NCBI GenBank assembly: GCA_963971225.1
Contig: OZ020268.1
Location: 36,233,848 to 36,297,847 of the forward strand
Reading direction: 5' to 3'
Source: Melieria omissa
Taxonomy: Eukaryota; Arthropoda; Insecta; Diptera; Ulidiidae
Length of the DNA stretch: 64,000 nucleotides
The notes under the pieces were generated by a model. The model saw only the letters and a program-made list of their open reading frames with translations. It was not told the origin of the DNA and did not search any database. Every line of letters starts with the position of its first letter. Positions within the stretch are counted from its first letter, which is position 1. Positions 34,346 to 46,147 of the stretch are shown in pieces. Position numbers and translations under genes: made by a program.

Positions 34346-34948
34346 AATTGGTTAAATTAATCAATTGAAATTCTGTCAAGGTGAGTGATAGGCGAAAGGC
34401 CATCCTTTGCAGTCCTAAGTGACCCCATCACTTGATGAACGAAAATGATGTTCATTGACGAAAATGAGTTAAAATCTATGAGACACCTTTGCTGATAAGT
34501 AGGAAGTGGATAACGCAGATGTTTGGTGTCTTCGATGAGTAATTTTCCGTTAGTCCAGACTGAAACTTTTAGTGGTTTTTTTTTACGCTGGAATAGTAGA
34601 ATGAGAAGGAAATGAACCAGCAGTGTAACCAAATCTTTCTTTGATTGAAATGGTTTTGGATTCGAAAAATAAGTACAGAGTCCTTCCTTATCAAAGAAAT
34701 TTTGCATGCGTCGCTGTATCAGAAGGTTTCTCCAAGCTAAATATTTCGACTTGTCAATGTTGATGGAATCGAAAATAAAAATATGAAAAAATGCGGTGCC
34801 GAGCCTTAGATGGACAATTGGATCCACGACTTCTGTGAGCTACCGAACCCATTGAAGAATCTACTTAATATATTTAAACTGAACACTCAAATTAAACTCA
34901 TACCTAGTGACCTCAGGACTATGGAGCGTTACAATACACACTACTGAA
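34346..34948. other. Unassigned stretch with a 156-codon minus-strand frame
   Basis: An open frame on the minus strand (34357-34827) has no motif I recognise and no splice or promoter context. It is probably a chance frame in AT-rich DNA. Confidence 0.4.
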
Positions 34949-35112
34949 ATAATGTGCACCAGTGGGCACATACAGGAATTCATTTTGAGGAAGGGGTTCA
35001 AAATTTAAACCCAATACCATTTGAAAACAACTTTTATACCAACAATTTTTATATTTTTGGGGTTGGACCCCAAACCCACCCCCTCCTCTCTCTGTGAACG
35101 CCACTGGTGCAT
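34949..35112. mobile_element. MITE with ACCAGTGG ends (hAT-like), full copy
   Basis: Begins ACCAGTGGGCACATACAGG and ends CTGTGAACGCCACTGGT, forming imperfect inverted ends about 160 bp apart. The interior carries GGGGTT.AA, CCATTTGAAA and CCCAAACCC blocks. Related sequence recurs at 35113-35190, 35959-36075, 38584-38705 and 57440-57502. CAGTGGCG-type termini are common among hAT elements. The target duplication is unclear here. Confidence 0.55.
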
Positions 35113-35314
35113 ACAATGGCTCATAAAGGATTTCATTTGAGAAGGTTTGGACACAAGTTTTGAGGCATTTACCATTTGAAATCATATATGTCATCCAAAG
35201 TGGTGTGAACCTCTTAAAACCTCCAGTTGAACAGGTACTAGTAGTGGTAGGATTGGTACCGGATACAAGCGTGTAGGCAGCCGACGATGTTTATGGATGT
35301 GCCTCAACCTAGCA

Positions 35315-35650
35315 GTACCAATTATTTTCTGTCGCTGATCAAACGCGATTTGGGAACCTTCGTGGGGACACCATAGTATTTGTCCGGTTTGACGAGTACG
35401 TAACCGAATAGGGAGACTTTCCTCAGCCATCTGAGACATGTTCTAGAGGACGATGAGACTGGGCATTCACTACATTAGCCACTTTTCCACTGGATTAGTG
35501 AATTCCCAGTCTCATCGTCCTCTAGACACATGTCCCAGATGGTTGAGGAAAGTCTCCCTTTTGGTTGATGTACGCGTTAGGCGGGATAAATCCCGTGATG
35601 AGCTTCAGAAGGGTCTTCAAATTGGGTTTGCTCAGCCACAGCAAGTAATT
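35315..35650. repeat. Long imperfect inverted repeat (hairpin)
   Basis: The 22-bp segment 35442-35463 is the exact complement of 35505-35526, around a loop of about 40 bp that has further pairing (ATTCACTA with TAGTGAAT). The similarity extends outward with mismatches for about 130-150 bp on each side (for example GGGAGACTTTCCTC at 35411-35424 against GAGGAAAGTCTCCC at 35545-35558). The arms would form a long hairpin if transcribed. The sequence belongs to no element I recognise. Confidence 0.8.
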
Positions 35651-35708
35651 AATTTCGGATATTCCCGGCAAGATGACTTTAATGGAACTCGAGTTGTCGG
35701 ATATGCTT

Positions 35709-35957
35709 TACTTACTTACTTACTTAACTGGCCATAACAACCCGTTATCGGGTTACGGCCTACCGCAAAACTTCTCTCCAGGCGCCTCTGCTTTGCGCGC
35801 GCCTTCTCCAGTTGGTAACACCAAGAGATGACAGGGCCTCTTCAACTTGGTCCTTCCACCGGAGACACGGTCTCCCTCTTCGCCGTCGACCTCCAACCAT
35901 CGCATCGAACACTTTTTTCGCCGGAGCTTCTACAAATCTGTGTCCTCGGACACTCAC
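35709..35957 (-). pseudogene. C-terminal fragment of a LINE reverse-transcriptase protein
   Basis: The minus-strand frame 35760-35957 carries KKVFDAM, then GRPCLRWKDQVEEALSSLGV and NWRRRAQSRGAWREVL. This is the R-G-R-P...RW.D.V...L..LGV.NWR..A..R..WR pattern found at the end of several insect LINE proteins. A short tail ending in an AAGT tetranucleotide run (complement of 35709-35728) follows. The 5' break at about 35957 coincides with the start of a CCAGTGG-type MITE at 35959. Confidence 0.7.
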
Positions 35958-35958
35958 A

Positions 35959-36075
35959 ACCAGTGGCGCATACAGGTCGTGTTTTGGGGTTCAACCATCC
36001 CCCAAACAAAAAAATTGCTGGTGCAAAATACGGTTTCAAATGGTATTTGAAAAAAATTAAAAAAATTAAATCCTC
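35959..36075. mobile_element. CCAGTGG-type MITE, partial copy
   Basis: Starts ACCAGTGGCGCATACAGG and keeps the GTTTTGGGGTTCAACC and TTTCAAATGGTATTTGAAA blocks of the family. The other end is diverged or missing. Confidence 0.5.
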
Positions 36076-38520
36076 TGGCCGTCATTGTTCCCAACAATAT
36101 TTCAAAATAATACACAGTAGTATTGGTTCAATGGTCTATTTCGTTAAAACTTTTAATATCCAAAACAAACTTTTTTTTCAACTAAACCCACCTTTTGACT
36201 GTCACGTAGCGCCGAACTGCTGCAGTAAAATGCAAAGTGTGCACACGGTGACGTCACATATTTATAATTCACACATCCTACTGACACACTAACATGCTGG
36301 GCAGCAGCAACATGCATCACACGTATTTACTTGAATGTGTCTGTGTGCGACAACTGATGTTGCTGTGCCTGTCTGTTGAGTTGTTGAGTGGTTGCGAGTG
36401 TGCGAGGCGATCCGAAAATGCGCGTTTGTGCGCATCTTCTTGCAATCAAATACTTGATATGCTGCAGCGGCAACAACAACAATAACAGCAACACAGACAA
36501 TATCGTCAACGCCATAGCAGGAACAACAATGCGAAATGCGAGCACAGTTGCCGCTGTTGCTGCGCTGGCTGCCACCAACAGTCATCAAGCCATTCAGCCA
36601 GCCAGTGAGCTAGCAAACGCTAACAACAACAACAAAGCAAAGAAGACAAAATTAAAAATGCAGATTTCCATTGCAACAGCCGGAAATGCTGATGCTGATG
36701 CTGTGTTGTGCTGGCCGAATGCTGCTGCGGCTGTTGCTGATGCTGATGCTGGCTGTGCTTGTGTTGCCGCAGCATAATAAAATCGGAACAAGCAACAAAG
36801 CAGCAAGCGAAAATTCCAAACAGCACCAAGAAAGACCCCCGTTCCAAAAAAAACATAAAAAAAACCTAAGCAGATTTAGTAGCAACGCATTGCAAAACAA
36901 AGCAACATCACGCGGTGTTTTTGTGCTGCGCTGCAATTGCTGTGGTGGCTGCTGTGTTGCTGCTGAGTCCCCACTTGCTGCAATTTTTGCCATTTTTCTT
37001 TGTTGCTTGCTTTCGATTTGTTGCTGGCGCTGCTGTTGGTGCAATATTTATGCCGCATCTAATGTCTGTTCGTTTTCGCTTGACAGCAACCGCTGTCGCT
37101 GCGGCTGTTCTGCTTGTTGCTGTTGCCATTATTGTCGACTGCCGCCTCGGTGGCCACATCTCACATTAGAAGCGACCGACACACACACACACACACGAAA
37201 CGGGCACTGCAGCTTTTCATGCCACCACCAAACACCGGGCACTGTCGCAGCGTAATGTCATCTTTGCCAGTTGCTAGTTGCTTGCTGCAACATGCATCAT
37301 GCCGCATGCAGCAAATTCTGTTTGTTTGTGCGTTTTTTTTTCGGGTCACAACTAATTGGTTGACCTTTTTGTGTGCGCTGCCATTTGCTCCATTTGTGCG
37401 CAGCCATTGCTTCCACCAGACCATAACACAACATGTCCAACACACACACACACACACACAAACCCAGCAGGGTTGCAGCAATGACAATAATGACAATGCG
37501 TTGCATTTGACACGTGCAGCGCTTGAGTTCAATTGCACCGCAGCCAGAAATTGCAGTCGTTGCTCTCGGCAACCAGCCAGTCAGCCATCCCAAGCAATCG
37601 CTGTTGCCGCCTCTAATTCGACTGTAATTAATATGCAAGCTCACTGCTGCTCATTTCGTGTGCGCCTCGTGCGTGTGTTGGTGCCTCAAACGGAATGGCA
37701 CAAGCAGACAAAACAATCTCGACAACGTCAACAATGCGCCGGCATGTCGCCGGCACGCTGCCGAGTCGATGCAGACACATTGTTAGACGCACTGTCCGCC
37801 CCACGCGTTGTCCCACATTGCTGCCAACAATGTGCGCGCACTCGCAGCCATGTGCCAGTCACGTGTTAAATTTTGACAATAATGCGCGCATAAACGTAAC
37901 TAAAAGCCGTCCAAATAGTTGCTGCTTGATTTGTTTGGGTTGTTTGCCATGCGAGCAAAATGTCCTGTGCTCATGTATGGAACATGTTGCTTGACGCAGA
38001 TCAGCAGCGAATCCATAACAGTGTGGCTAACTATTGGAGATGAGAGCAGCTAGACAGTCTTGATGGCTAGTTAAACTATTCCATTTACCAGTCAATTTCT
38101 ACCTTAGTCCTTGTACATACAAAGCCAGTGTCGCCACGGACTAATTAACGCGCACAGTGCACTTCAGCGAATATTCTGCTGTAGCGAGTATTAAAAATAG
38201 TTGCAAAAACGACATTTCATATCTAAGAGCACAGCATTTAGTATGAAAACAACGTTGCCAGACTGAGCCAGACTAAGATACAAAAAAACGTCAAACTAAA
38301 TATTCAGTAAGTCTAGTCTGGATAACACTTTTAAAATACAACCATCAATGTTTTAAGCATCGAAGAATTGAAATCGGACGTGATGAAGGACTAACAAGAA
38401 AATCTCAAACTTCTCGAAAGCAGGAACAAATTATTTCTGTTCTGAATTTCAGAAGACAAAAAGTTGTAAACAACAATGGTAATCAGCAGAATGAATTACA
38501 ATGCTGTGTTAACCCAGAAA
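36076..38520. other. CAG/CTG- and CA-rich non-coding region
   Basis: Dense CAG, CAA and GCT runs at 36465-37140 and CA tracts at 37180-37198 and 37440-37460. Overlapping Cys-, Ala-, Gln- and Leu-rich frames on both strands, including a 251-codon one at 37114-37869, follow composition and have no domains. No gene is supported. Confidence 0.45.
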
Positions 38521-38524
38521 AGTT

Positions 38525-38819
38525 GAGAAAATTAATTCTGCTGGTCAATGCAGGCATAGTTCGTATCGCTGGATTGTGCTGGGGAGTTTTGGGGGCTAAA
38601 ACCCAAAAAATTTCTGGTACAAAATGTGCTTTCGAATGGTATTAGGCTCAAAATTGGTACAAAAAAGCCTCCTCTCCCCAAAATAAATCCTGTGTGTGCT
38701 ACTGGCTAGGAATAAGCCCGATATTTAGAGAAGTCGAGCCTTAGTCGTACGCTTAGATATTGCTAAGAAAATTAATTCCGCTGGCCCATGCAGGCGTAGT
38801 TCGTATCGCTGGATTGTTC
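38525..38819 (+). repeat. 55-bp direct repeat, 240-bp spacing
   Basis: The block at 38525-38579 (ending TTCGTATCGCTGGATTGT) returns at 38765-38819 with about five changes. The DNA between holds a partial CCAGTGG-type MITE. A tandem duplication, or copies of a longer repeat, would explain it. Confidence 0.7.
38584..38705. mobile_element. CCAGTGG-type MITE, partial copy
   Basis: Contains GTTTTGGGGGCTAAAACCC, the TTTCGAATGGTATTAGG block and a right end CCTGTGTGTGCTACTGG, matching the complete copy at 34949-35112. The left inverted end is not preserved. Confidence 0.5.
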
Positions 38820-38962
38820 CATAAAATACAAAAATTATATAATCCCATCTAAATACAAAACCCTCCTGTCACCTTTAAAAACTCAGCCAGTAATGTTTGG
38901 ATAAAACGTTATTAAATAGTAAAGTTTAATTTATCATCATTAGCGACCTTAAAGCACATTAA

Positions 38963-39271
38963 CCCTTCTGTCAATACGAAAAAAAAATTGGGTCCACTGA
39001 TTTGAACATATTTGCTTTAACTCGAATATGAACGAGTAATTTGACGTTGAAACTGTATTGTTTTATGGAATTTTTCACCCGGGTACCTTCGTATAGAATA
39101 TAGGGGTAGTGTTCAAAATTCGGTTTTAAAAGTTATCCAGACAAAGTTTTCTTTCTATGTAAGATATCTAATAGACAGAAAATATCAGCATAGCGTTCCT
39201 TGGCCGAAAGTAGGATATTTTAACCTCAACTATTTAAAAGGTATCCAGGTACATTCGTATTTATTGAAGGG
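38963..39271. mobile_element. piggyBac-type MITE, 309 bp, intact TTAA duplication
   Basis: Imperfect inverted ends, CCCTTCTGTCAATACGAA and (as complement) CCCTTCAATAAATACGAA, are flanked on both sides by TTAA (38959-38962 and 39272-39275). Internal CCCGGGTACC and ATCCAGGTAC motifs resemble the subterminal repeats of the MITE at 8493-8743, so the two are probably related families. No transposase is encoded. Confidence 0.7.
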
Positions 39272-39459
39272 TTAAGTCAATATTTTAAAAAGTGTTACTT
39301 GCTTACTTTATGTGATGTAGTCCTGAGTAAAATTTGTAAGTAAAGTGTAGGTACACCGCTGTCATTGAAACGTGAAAAAGATTGAAGAGTATGTCTATAC
39401 CGAGCGAGCTGTTCCGAGATATAACAGTAACGTGAAAGTGGGTATACAGTCATAAATAC

Positions 39460-39845
39460 TGTAACGATGGGGCCCTCTGTCGCTGTGCTATGCATGAATG
39501 TTTTTACGGGCACACTTTTAGGCAATTTAGGTAATTTTGATATGGCAAGGATGGCTTTCGATGGTAATGGGATGTGCGGGAACGATCGAGCCATAAGTCA
39601 ATTGAATGTGCGAGAACGATCGAGAGATAGTCCAACTGGAATGTGCAAGAACAATCGGCGCGATAACCAGAAAAGTATAAAAGGCAGCAGTGTGCAGCGC
39701 AGAGGGACGAGTATGATTTGAGCAAGCAAAGGGCAAGCAATAAAGTGATTGCTGGATCCTGACTGCGTTTTGCGCTGAGCAATTGAAGTGGTTTTATTTT
39801 CCAGCACAATCCAAACACGAACTTAGAGATATAATTTTCGTAACA
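39460..39845 (+). mobile_element. Solo LTR, gypsy (Ty3) type, 386 bp
   Basis: Begins TGTAACGATGG and ends TTCGTAACA, with an exact 4-bp duplication ATAC on both sides (39456-39459 and 39846-39849). Inside lie a TATA box (TATAAAA, 39676-39682) and an AATAAA signal (39739-39744) about 57 bp downstream, the spacing expected for promoter, R region and polyadenylation. There is no internal element sequence on either side and no second copy in the window, so recombination between two LTRs has probably removed the body. The orientation follows from the TATA-to-AATAAA order. Confidence 0.8.
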
Positions 39846-39849
39846 ATAC

Positions 39850-42737
39850 ATACATCAGTCATATATACACAAAAGTCAAAGACTTAACTCACTTTCTAAG
39901 ATTAACTTGAAAATTCCATTCATGTAATGGGTTCCTCAATTAGCCATTGAATAGAACTTGACTTAGCATTAGGACCAGTGAAATTACAGATACAAATATA
40001 TCCTTGATCAGGGAAAAGTAAAGTCTAAACGATCGAGATGGCCATTCTGGCTTTTCTAGGTTTAGATGAGTCCCAGTCAGCTTCAGCTGAATCGGAGCAC
40101 AACGTGTACTTTATGTTTTAGTATTAAATCTACAAACATAACGTCGCTTGAGAAAAAATTTGTCGTATGTGCTATTAAATACAAAAAAAACATACGACAT
40201 TCATTTTCTGCGGCGCAGTGAAGTCACATCAGTCAAGTTTTTAAATACGAAATTATAATATAAGTTCTTGAAACTTTCTCTTAACTGCACATTTATTCCT
40301 TCCACATTTGTCTATCCATCAATCTTTCTCGCCAATTAACTTCAGACCATAAAAGATCTCACATTAAATTTACACCTATGAGTCATTTAAGACAATCTGC
40401 GAACTTGCGAAATATGTTGGAAAATTTCTTCGCTCTGGCAACCCTAGAACACACTATCCACAATTCCAGCCATGATGCACTGAGAGCTTACATTGTAGAC
40501 AAAAATTATCCCATGCCACGGCAGCAGCTCAAACGTTTCATTGGCCCGTTGAACTGTTCGCCAGCTAGCAACAAATCTGAAACGGAAAAGTTTTAATTTA
40601 ATCAAAGCGAATGGTGAAAAGTCACAAATCACAGTAGCAAAAAACTAAAAGAGAAATTAAAAGAAAAAAAGCATTGCTGCAATGTTGCTCGACAGACAGC
40701 GGGAGGGCTTCAACGCGGTGAGTGGAAGGCGGCAATGAAGAAAAACAAATCAAAATGTAAAGCAACGCGACGTGATTAAGTTAACACTCAACCGTTGATG
40801 GCAAGTGGCGGCGCCGAAGCGACGCAAGAGTGCAGCATAATGAAAGACTTTAGTGAAATTAACTTTCAAGTGACTGCCAGTCAGGCTGAGCGGCCGCTGA
40901 TGAAGTGAAATGAGTTGAAACGATAGAGTCTGCACGGGACGCGCGAATTGTTTGTCAACAAAGTGCCACAGGATACACTCAGTCGCGGGCCGCAAAATAG
41001 TTGCAATTTCAATGCTGTCGACGTGCACTGTGTGTGCGTGTGTTTGCATTCTTATAAACGAGCATTGATAAGAAAAAGTATGAGGTGAGAGAAGATGATT
41101 AGGCAGCAGAATAGCATATCAAACTGAAGTAAACTGAATTAAGTGTGAATTGGTCGGTGCTACGAATAAATTGCAGGAAACTGCTAAGGCAAAAAAAACT
41201 TAAGGATAGCATTCAAAGATGCCGGAAGTAGAAGAAGAAAATTGGCGCCCATATTGCCAAGTGCCGTTAGCCGTTGCTGTCAATTTGCGTTATTGTTGAG
41301 TGGCCACGCAATGCGTTTGCCAACAGCGTATTGGTTGGTTTATTGATTTTGATTTTTTCACTGGCTGCAATAATTGCAAATGCAATGTTGCCAATTAAAC
41401 TTTCAAAGTTAAATACAAACAAATTGCAAATGAAAAGTGTAAAAATAAAAATGGAAAAAAAAATTACTATAAGCGAAGCTGAAATCAAACAAAAAGAAAA
41501 AACAAACAAATAGCAATTGCAGCAATGAAAGTGAAGTTTGCAATTGTTACTGCGCACAAAAAGCGAATTCGTTTTAAAAAATTGTGCGCAGCAGTTAAAA
41601 ACTTCGACTGAAGTAGAGTGAAAGCACGAAAAGCGAAAAAATTCCGCGATTTTGAAGTTTCTGAAGTTGAAGAATTATTTGAATTAGTTGAACATTTTTG
41701 CGTTAATTTTAAATGCATTAAAAACAGACTTAAGGCATCTAAAAATTTAAAAAAATTATAGTTTTGATGTTGCTTAGCTCTAAAAAATTGGTTTACTAAG
41801 CATTGGAATCCAAGCAATAAAAAGTTGTAAACAAAATTAAAAGCATCAAGTAAAAAGTTCAAGTAAACCAAGTAAGTAAAGAGTAGTAAAGTACGTTTTA
41901 AATTTGACGCATTTAATCAAAATGTCGAAAATCAATTGCAAACCTTAGTTGCTGCACCAACCAATGCGTGGCAAGCAACAATTACACACATTTGTAGCAA
42001 TAATTTTTGCTGTTTTGCACTCTCTGAACATAATCGGTGCTTGTGTGCCAACATTTTTGCTCCCCTCACTTACACCAATAACAGTAAATAGTCATCACAC
42101 AAAGTCTCTGGTAACATCGACGAGTGTCAAATTGGCAGATTTGCGTGCATTGGCTGCCGCAATTCATGTGTGTGCGTGCTGCGGTGCTGATCTGTCCACA
42201 GCACATAATAACAGCGGCTGGCCAGGCAACTTCCGGTTACACCGGACTTTCAACCACAGACACACTCAACCGCATTCGCAACGCGCCACAGCTGCAATGC
42301 GAGTCATATAAATGGTTTGTTGTTGTTGTTGCAATTGTTATTGTTATTATTATTGCCATTTGGTTATGATTTAGTTATGGCATTTTGAGAGCATTGCATA
42401 GGATTTGGCAATGGAAAAGATGAACGCACGTTGTAAGAAATATGAAAAAAGAAGAAGAAATTCAAAATTGCATACTTCAACGTTTGGTTTTATTTTATTA
42501 ATATTTCTAATAAGTCTGAAAAGTTTACAAAATAGAAAATATGCGCTAAAATTTATACAATTTATTGTAGCTGTAGAAAATTTACAATTTGCTGCATGAA
42601 AATTTATCCATATTTGAAATATTGGCATCAAAAAATCATAAATCTTAAAAGTTGTAAGCCTTCTATGAACAATTCCATTCACATTGCATTAAGTATTCCA
42701 ACATTTCACTACATGATTTTCTCATTTTGATAGTCTG
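39850..42737. other. Spacer, no gene recognised
   Basis: AT-rich with CA and TTG runs (42310-42335). The frames near 40750-41049, 41267-41871 and 41949-42311 show no recognisable domains. Confidence 0.45.
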
Positions 42738-43705
42738 GAAGTGAATTTAGACAAATATTACTCATACGCAACGTAAGCCTCTGATTCAATATGCTGTTTC
42801 AATGTAAATGTATAAGTCTGCACATGGGTTTGTGCATATATTCTGTTCTGAAACATTCGACTCACACTTATGGTAACCCTTCTACACCCTTCTGTAGTTA
42901 AAACACAGAGGCGGACTTTAATTAGAAAGAAGAATTAGAGATTTGCCATACAATTCAACAGCAGACCGTATGCTGCACGTCTTTCTGCTGTACGGCAGAG
43001 TATTTTACTCTGGCATTGGACTTTTAAGGACTTTCACTATACAGTTTCCTTATTTCAATAATTACGAAGTGAATTTAGAAAAGTATTACTCATACGCAGT
43101 GTGGTCTTCTGACTCCATATGCTGTTTAAATGTTCCTAAATCTGCACATAAGTTTATGTGTGTATTCTTTCCACGTACTAATCACACTTGCGGTCACCCC
43201 TCCCTGTCCCTACCCCCTTCTCTCAGTGGTTAATACACAGAGGAAGAATTTAATTAGAAAGAAGAATCACGGATTTGCCATACAACTCAACAGCAGACCG
43301 TATGATGCACGTCTTTCTGCTGCACAGCGGAGTGTTTTCCTCTGGCATTGAACTTTTAAAGATTTTCTTTACATAATTTGCTTATTTCCATAATTAAGAA
43401 GTGAATTTAGAAAAATATTACTCATACGCAGCGTAGTCTTCTGACTCCATATGCTGTTTAATTGTTCCTAAATCTGCACATAAGTTTGTGTGTGTATTCT
43501 TTCCACGTACTAATCACACTTGCGGTCACCCCTCCCTACCCCTACCCCTACCCCCTTCTCACAGGGGGTAATACACAGAAACAGCGTTTAATTAGAAAGA
43601 AGAATCACAGCCAAGCAAAAAGCGGCAACCGCAAAATTTACCATAACATTCAACAGCAGACCGTATGCTGCACATCTTTCTGCTGTACAGCAGAGTTAAA
43701 CACTC
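42738..43705 (+). repeat. 330-bp tandem triplication
   Basis: Three consecutive copies begin with GAAGTGAATTTAGA at 42738, 43066 and 43398, giving periods of 328 and 332 bp. Each contains ATTACTCATACGCA, CCATATGCTGTTT-type and AACAGCAGACCGTATG blocks and ends in a palindromic CTGCTGTACAGCAG-type motif. The third copy has an expanded CCCTA run (43535-43556) and an insertion near 43610-43640. Short frames of similar sequence in copies 2 and 3 are shadows of the repeat. Confidence 0.9.
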
Positions 43706-46147
43706 TAATTTCCCTGCATGCTTTCTCTCTTCATTCTTTCTATCCTTTTTCACTGCCGGGTAGTGTAATCATCATCATTAACAGTCGCATCATCATTGCG
43801 GCGTTTATCGTCATTGACAGCGGCAGCGGCGCGCTCACAATCAATGCCAGCCACTTTAATATGCCGCAACGGTCGCCAGACCGCAGCAGCCGTAGCGACA
43901 GCCGTATTGGAAAGCAATCGCAATGCCGAAAAATCGACAACAACAGCAACGGCAACTTAAAATATTGCCTCGCATATATTATTAGAAATTTTGGGCAGTG
44001 GCAGGCTGGCTTGCGCGTTTGCCAGCCTCCAACTTGGCTGCCTGGCATGACTGGTTAGATGCGCCGCCACCCCCAGCCACATAGCAGACAGAGCGGCCGA
44101 ACGATGCAGGCTGCCATACGGGGCGTATGAGTGTGCAAGCATGCGGTGGCAGCGGCCGAGCGAACACGAAATGAGCTGAGCCAAAATGGTGAATACGCCT
44201 ACGGGCAGGGCAGGGCAACGACGGCAGTCGGCAGGCAGTTTATGTGCCACCCAACGCACACCGGGCGGCCGAGGCGTCGATCGAGGGAGGTGACTGGCAG
44301 CGGCGGTGCTGTTACATTGCGGTTTATCTTTTATCTTTTGGCAAATGTTCGCCGTTAAGTATTCCGAAATGCTTGGCCCGCCTGCTCAAGTGAAAATGGC
44401 AAAGACTGAGCAACGAAGCGGCCCATGATTACGGCCGCTGGGTGGCGCAGTGAATATTTGGGCAGTTGGCGCGCGCTGGCTTGCAATGCAGCCGATATCG
44501 AATTATATCTTATAACCCGTGTCCGTGTGCCGCTCTGTGCTCTGCACCAGCGTCGACTGTAATTGCGTTGCTGCTGCGGCTGCTGCTGTTGTTTTGCGTG
44601 TTCCAATGTGTGCGCCTACAAGTCGGAACAACAGTTGCACCTCAACTCACGTTCAGCGTCAGTTGGACATAATTGCTTGCTTACATATATACAATATTTT
44701 CTTTAACTTGTAAACGAAACAGTTGAGCTGTTTCGTAGAATATTGGAAAATAAAATTTCAGTTGCTACTACAATATTCATGTGCTGGCTCCAAATGTTGC
44801 CGAGCATGAAATCCATGCAGTCTGCCAAAAACAGTTTGAACTTCTTGAACCCAATGCCCGACTGTGGCATCGGCTTTGCACTTTCAATGCAAACACCACT
44901 TTAGTCTCGGCTATCAATGTAGCACACACCCTGTATGCGCCACGTTTGGCTTGTGGTACCTAATCGTCGGAGTTTATTTTCTTTAGCGAACGACGCTGCC
45001 ACCCGGCGTTTTCGCTGCGCGCATAAGTCACTGTCCGGGCAACTGTTTTGGCACTCGGCTACGTGAACGGCGTCCAAAATTGTGTGCACAGATACGACTC
45101 TGGTCGGGGCATTATCCTCAAGTAGACTTCCGTCTCACACTTGCAACAACCCCGCATTTCTCGTCGCTCACAGCTCAATGCGCCACGACTTTAGTGCGAA
45201 ATTGCAACATAACATAATTCGTGCGCCCAGTCGGTCATGCCTTCGCCCAACTGTCAGTAGGTTTAACATTTCAAAATGGTTTTTGTTGTTTTAGTATTTC
45301 TACACAGCATCTCTGAGCCATTGAATACCATTTGCCAGCATGAAAAATTAAATTAAATCAAACAAAGTTTACGTCGCCATTGCCGCCGCCATTACCAACA
45401 CCCCCCCCCACCAAAACGACGCACAGATGGCAGCGGCGGTGCGACGGTGTCGTGATTAACTTGTACAGCCGCTGAAATGGATTATGCCGCTGTTGGCAAT
45501 GGCCGTTTGGCTGCTCCTTCTTCGTGCAATTTCAGCTCTTCTCGGCATTTACTTTTGTCTGTGTGCGAATTGAAAACAATGGCGCAGCCAGTTGCCGCCT
45601 GCCGCCAGCCGGTGTATTGAACTGTTGCCATTGCACTTCACTAAGCATCGCTGTGCATTGCTACCGTTGCCACTTCAACTCGGTCGCCTATCGGCAGCTC
45701 TGTGGCTCAATGACAACATCGGCGATAGCGGTGACAGCGATTTCTGGGTGTATTCATGCAAGTGGCAGTGCCAAAAAATTAGCGCTGCCGCCATGAATTT
45801 CATTTTGCTGCAACATGATTTATTACGCAGCAGCAATTGGCTTTGGAGAGAGAGTCATTGGCATAAAGGTTGCAGCGACCAGATAGACAAATGTACGACA
45901 AGTTATATGCCGAATTGAAAATGCGAAATACTTGCAGCAACTACTATCGATTAAGGAAGATTTAATTGTTTAATATTGGAGAGAATTTACAGGTTTCTAT
46001 ACAAAGATGTTTGAAAATTGAAATAACAATTAAAATACTTATTGCACTGTGTAGATGTCGTTATCTCAATCAAATTGGTTTGAAGGTGCATCCCAAATGA
46101 TGTTTAGAAGTAACACAATAGTTTTTGTTTTTTTAAGTTTATTTATT
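43706..46147. other. Spacer, relatively GC-rich, no gene recognised
   Basis: More GC-rich than its surroundings (43780-45060), with many GC-driven overlapping frames on both strands. None shows a known domain. A run of eight C lies near 45403. Confidence 0.4.

Noticed and set aside
34357..34827. 156-codon minus-strand frame
   Set aside because: No family motif could be named; AT-rich DNA next to transposon debris makes a chance frame likely.
36249..36256. TGACGTCA palindrome (CRE-like)
   Set aside because: An 8-bp match is expected about once by chance in a window of this size, and no promoter context was seen.
36671..37255. 194-codon Cys/Leu-rich plus-strand frame
   Set aside because: CTG/GCT simple sequence with equally long frames on the opposite strand.
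37114..37869. 251-codon plus-strand frame
   Set aside because: Composition follows CA and CAG repeats; no conserved motif or splice context.
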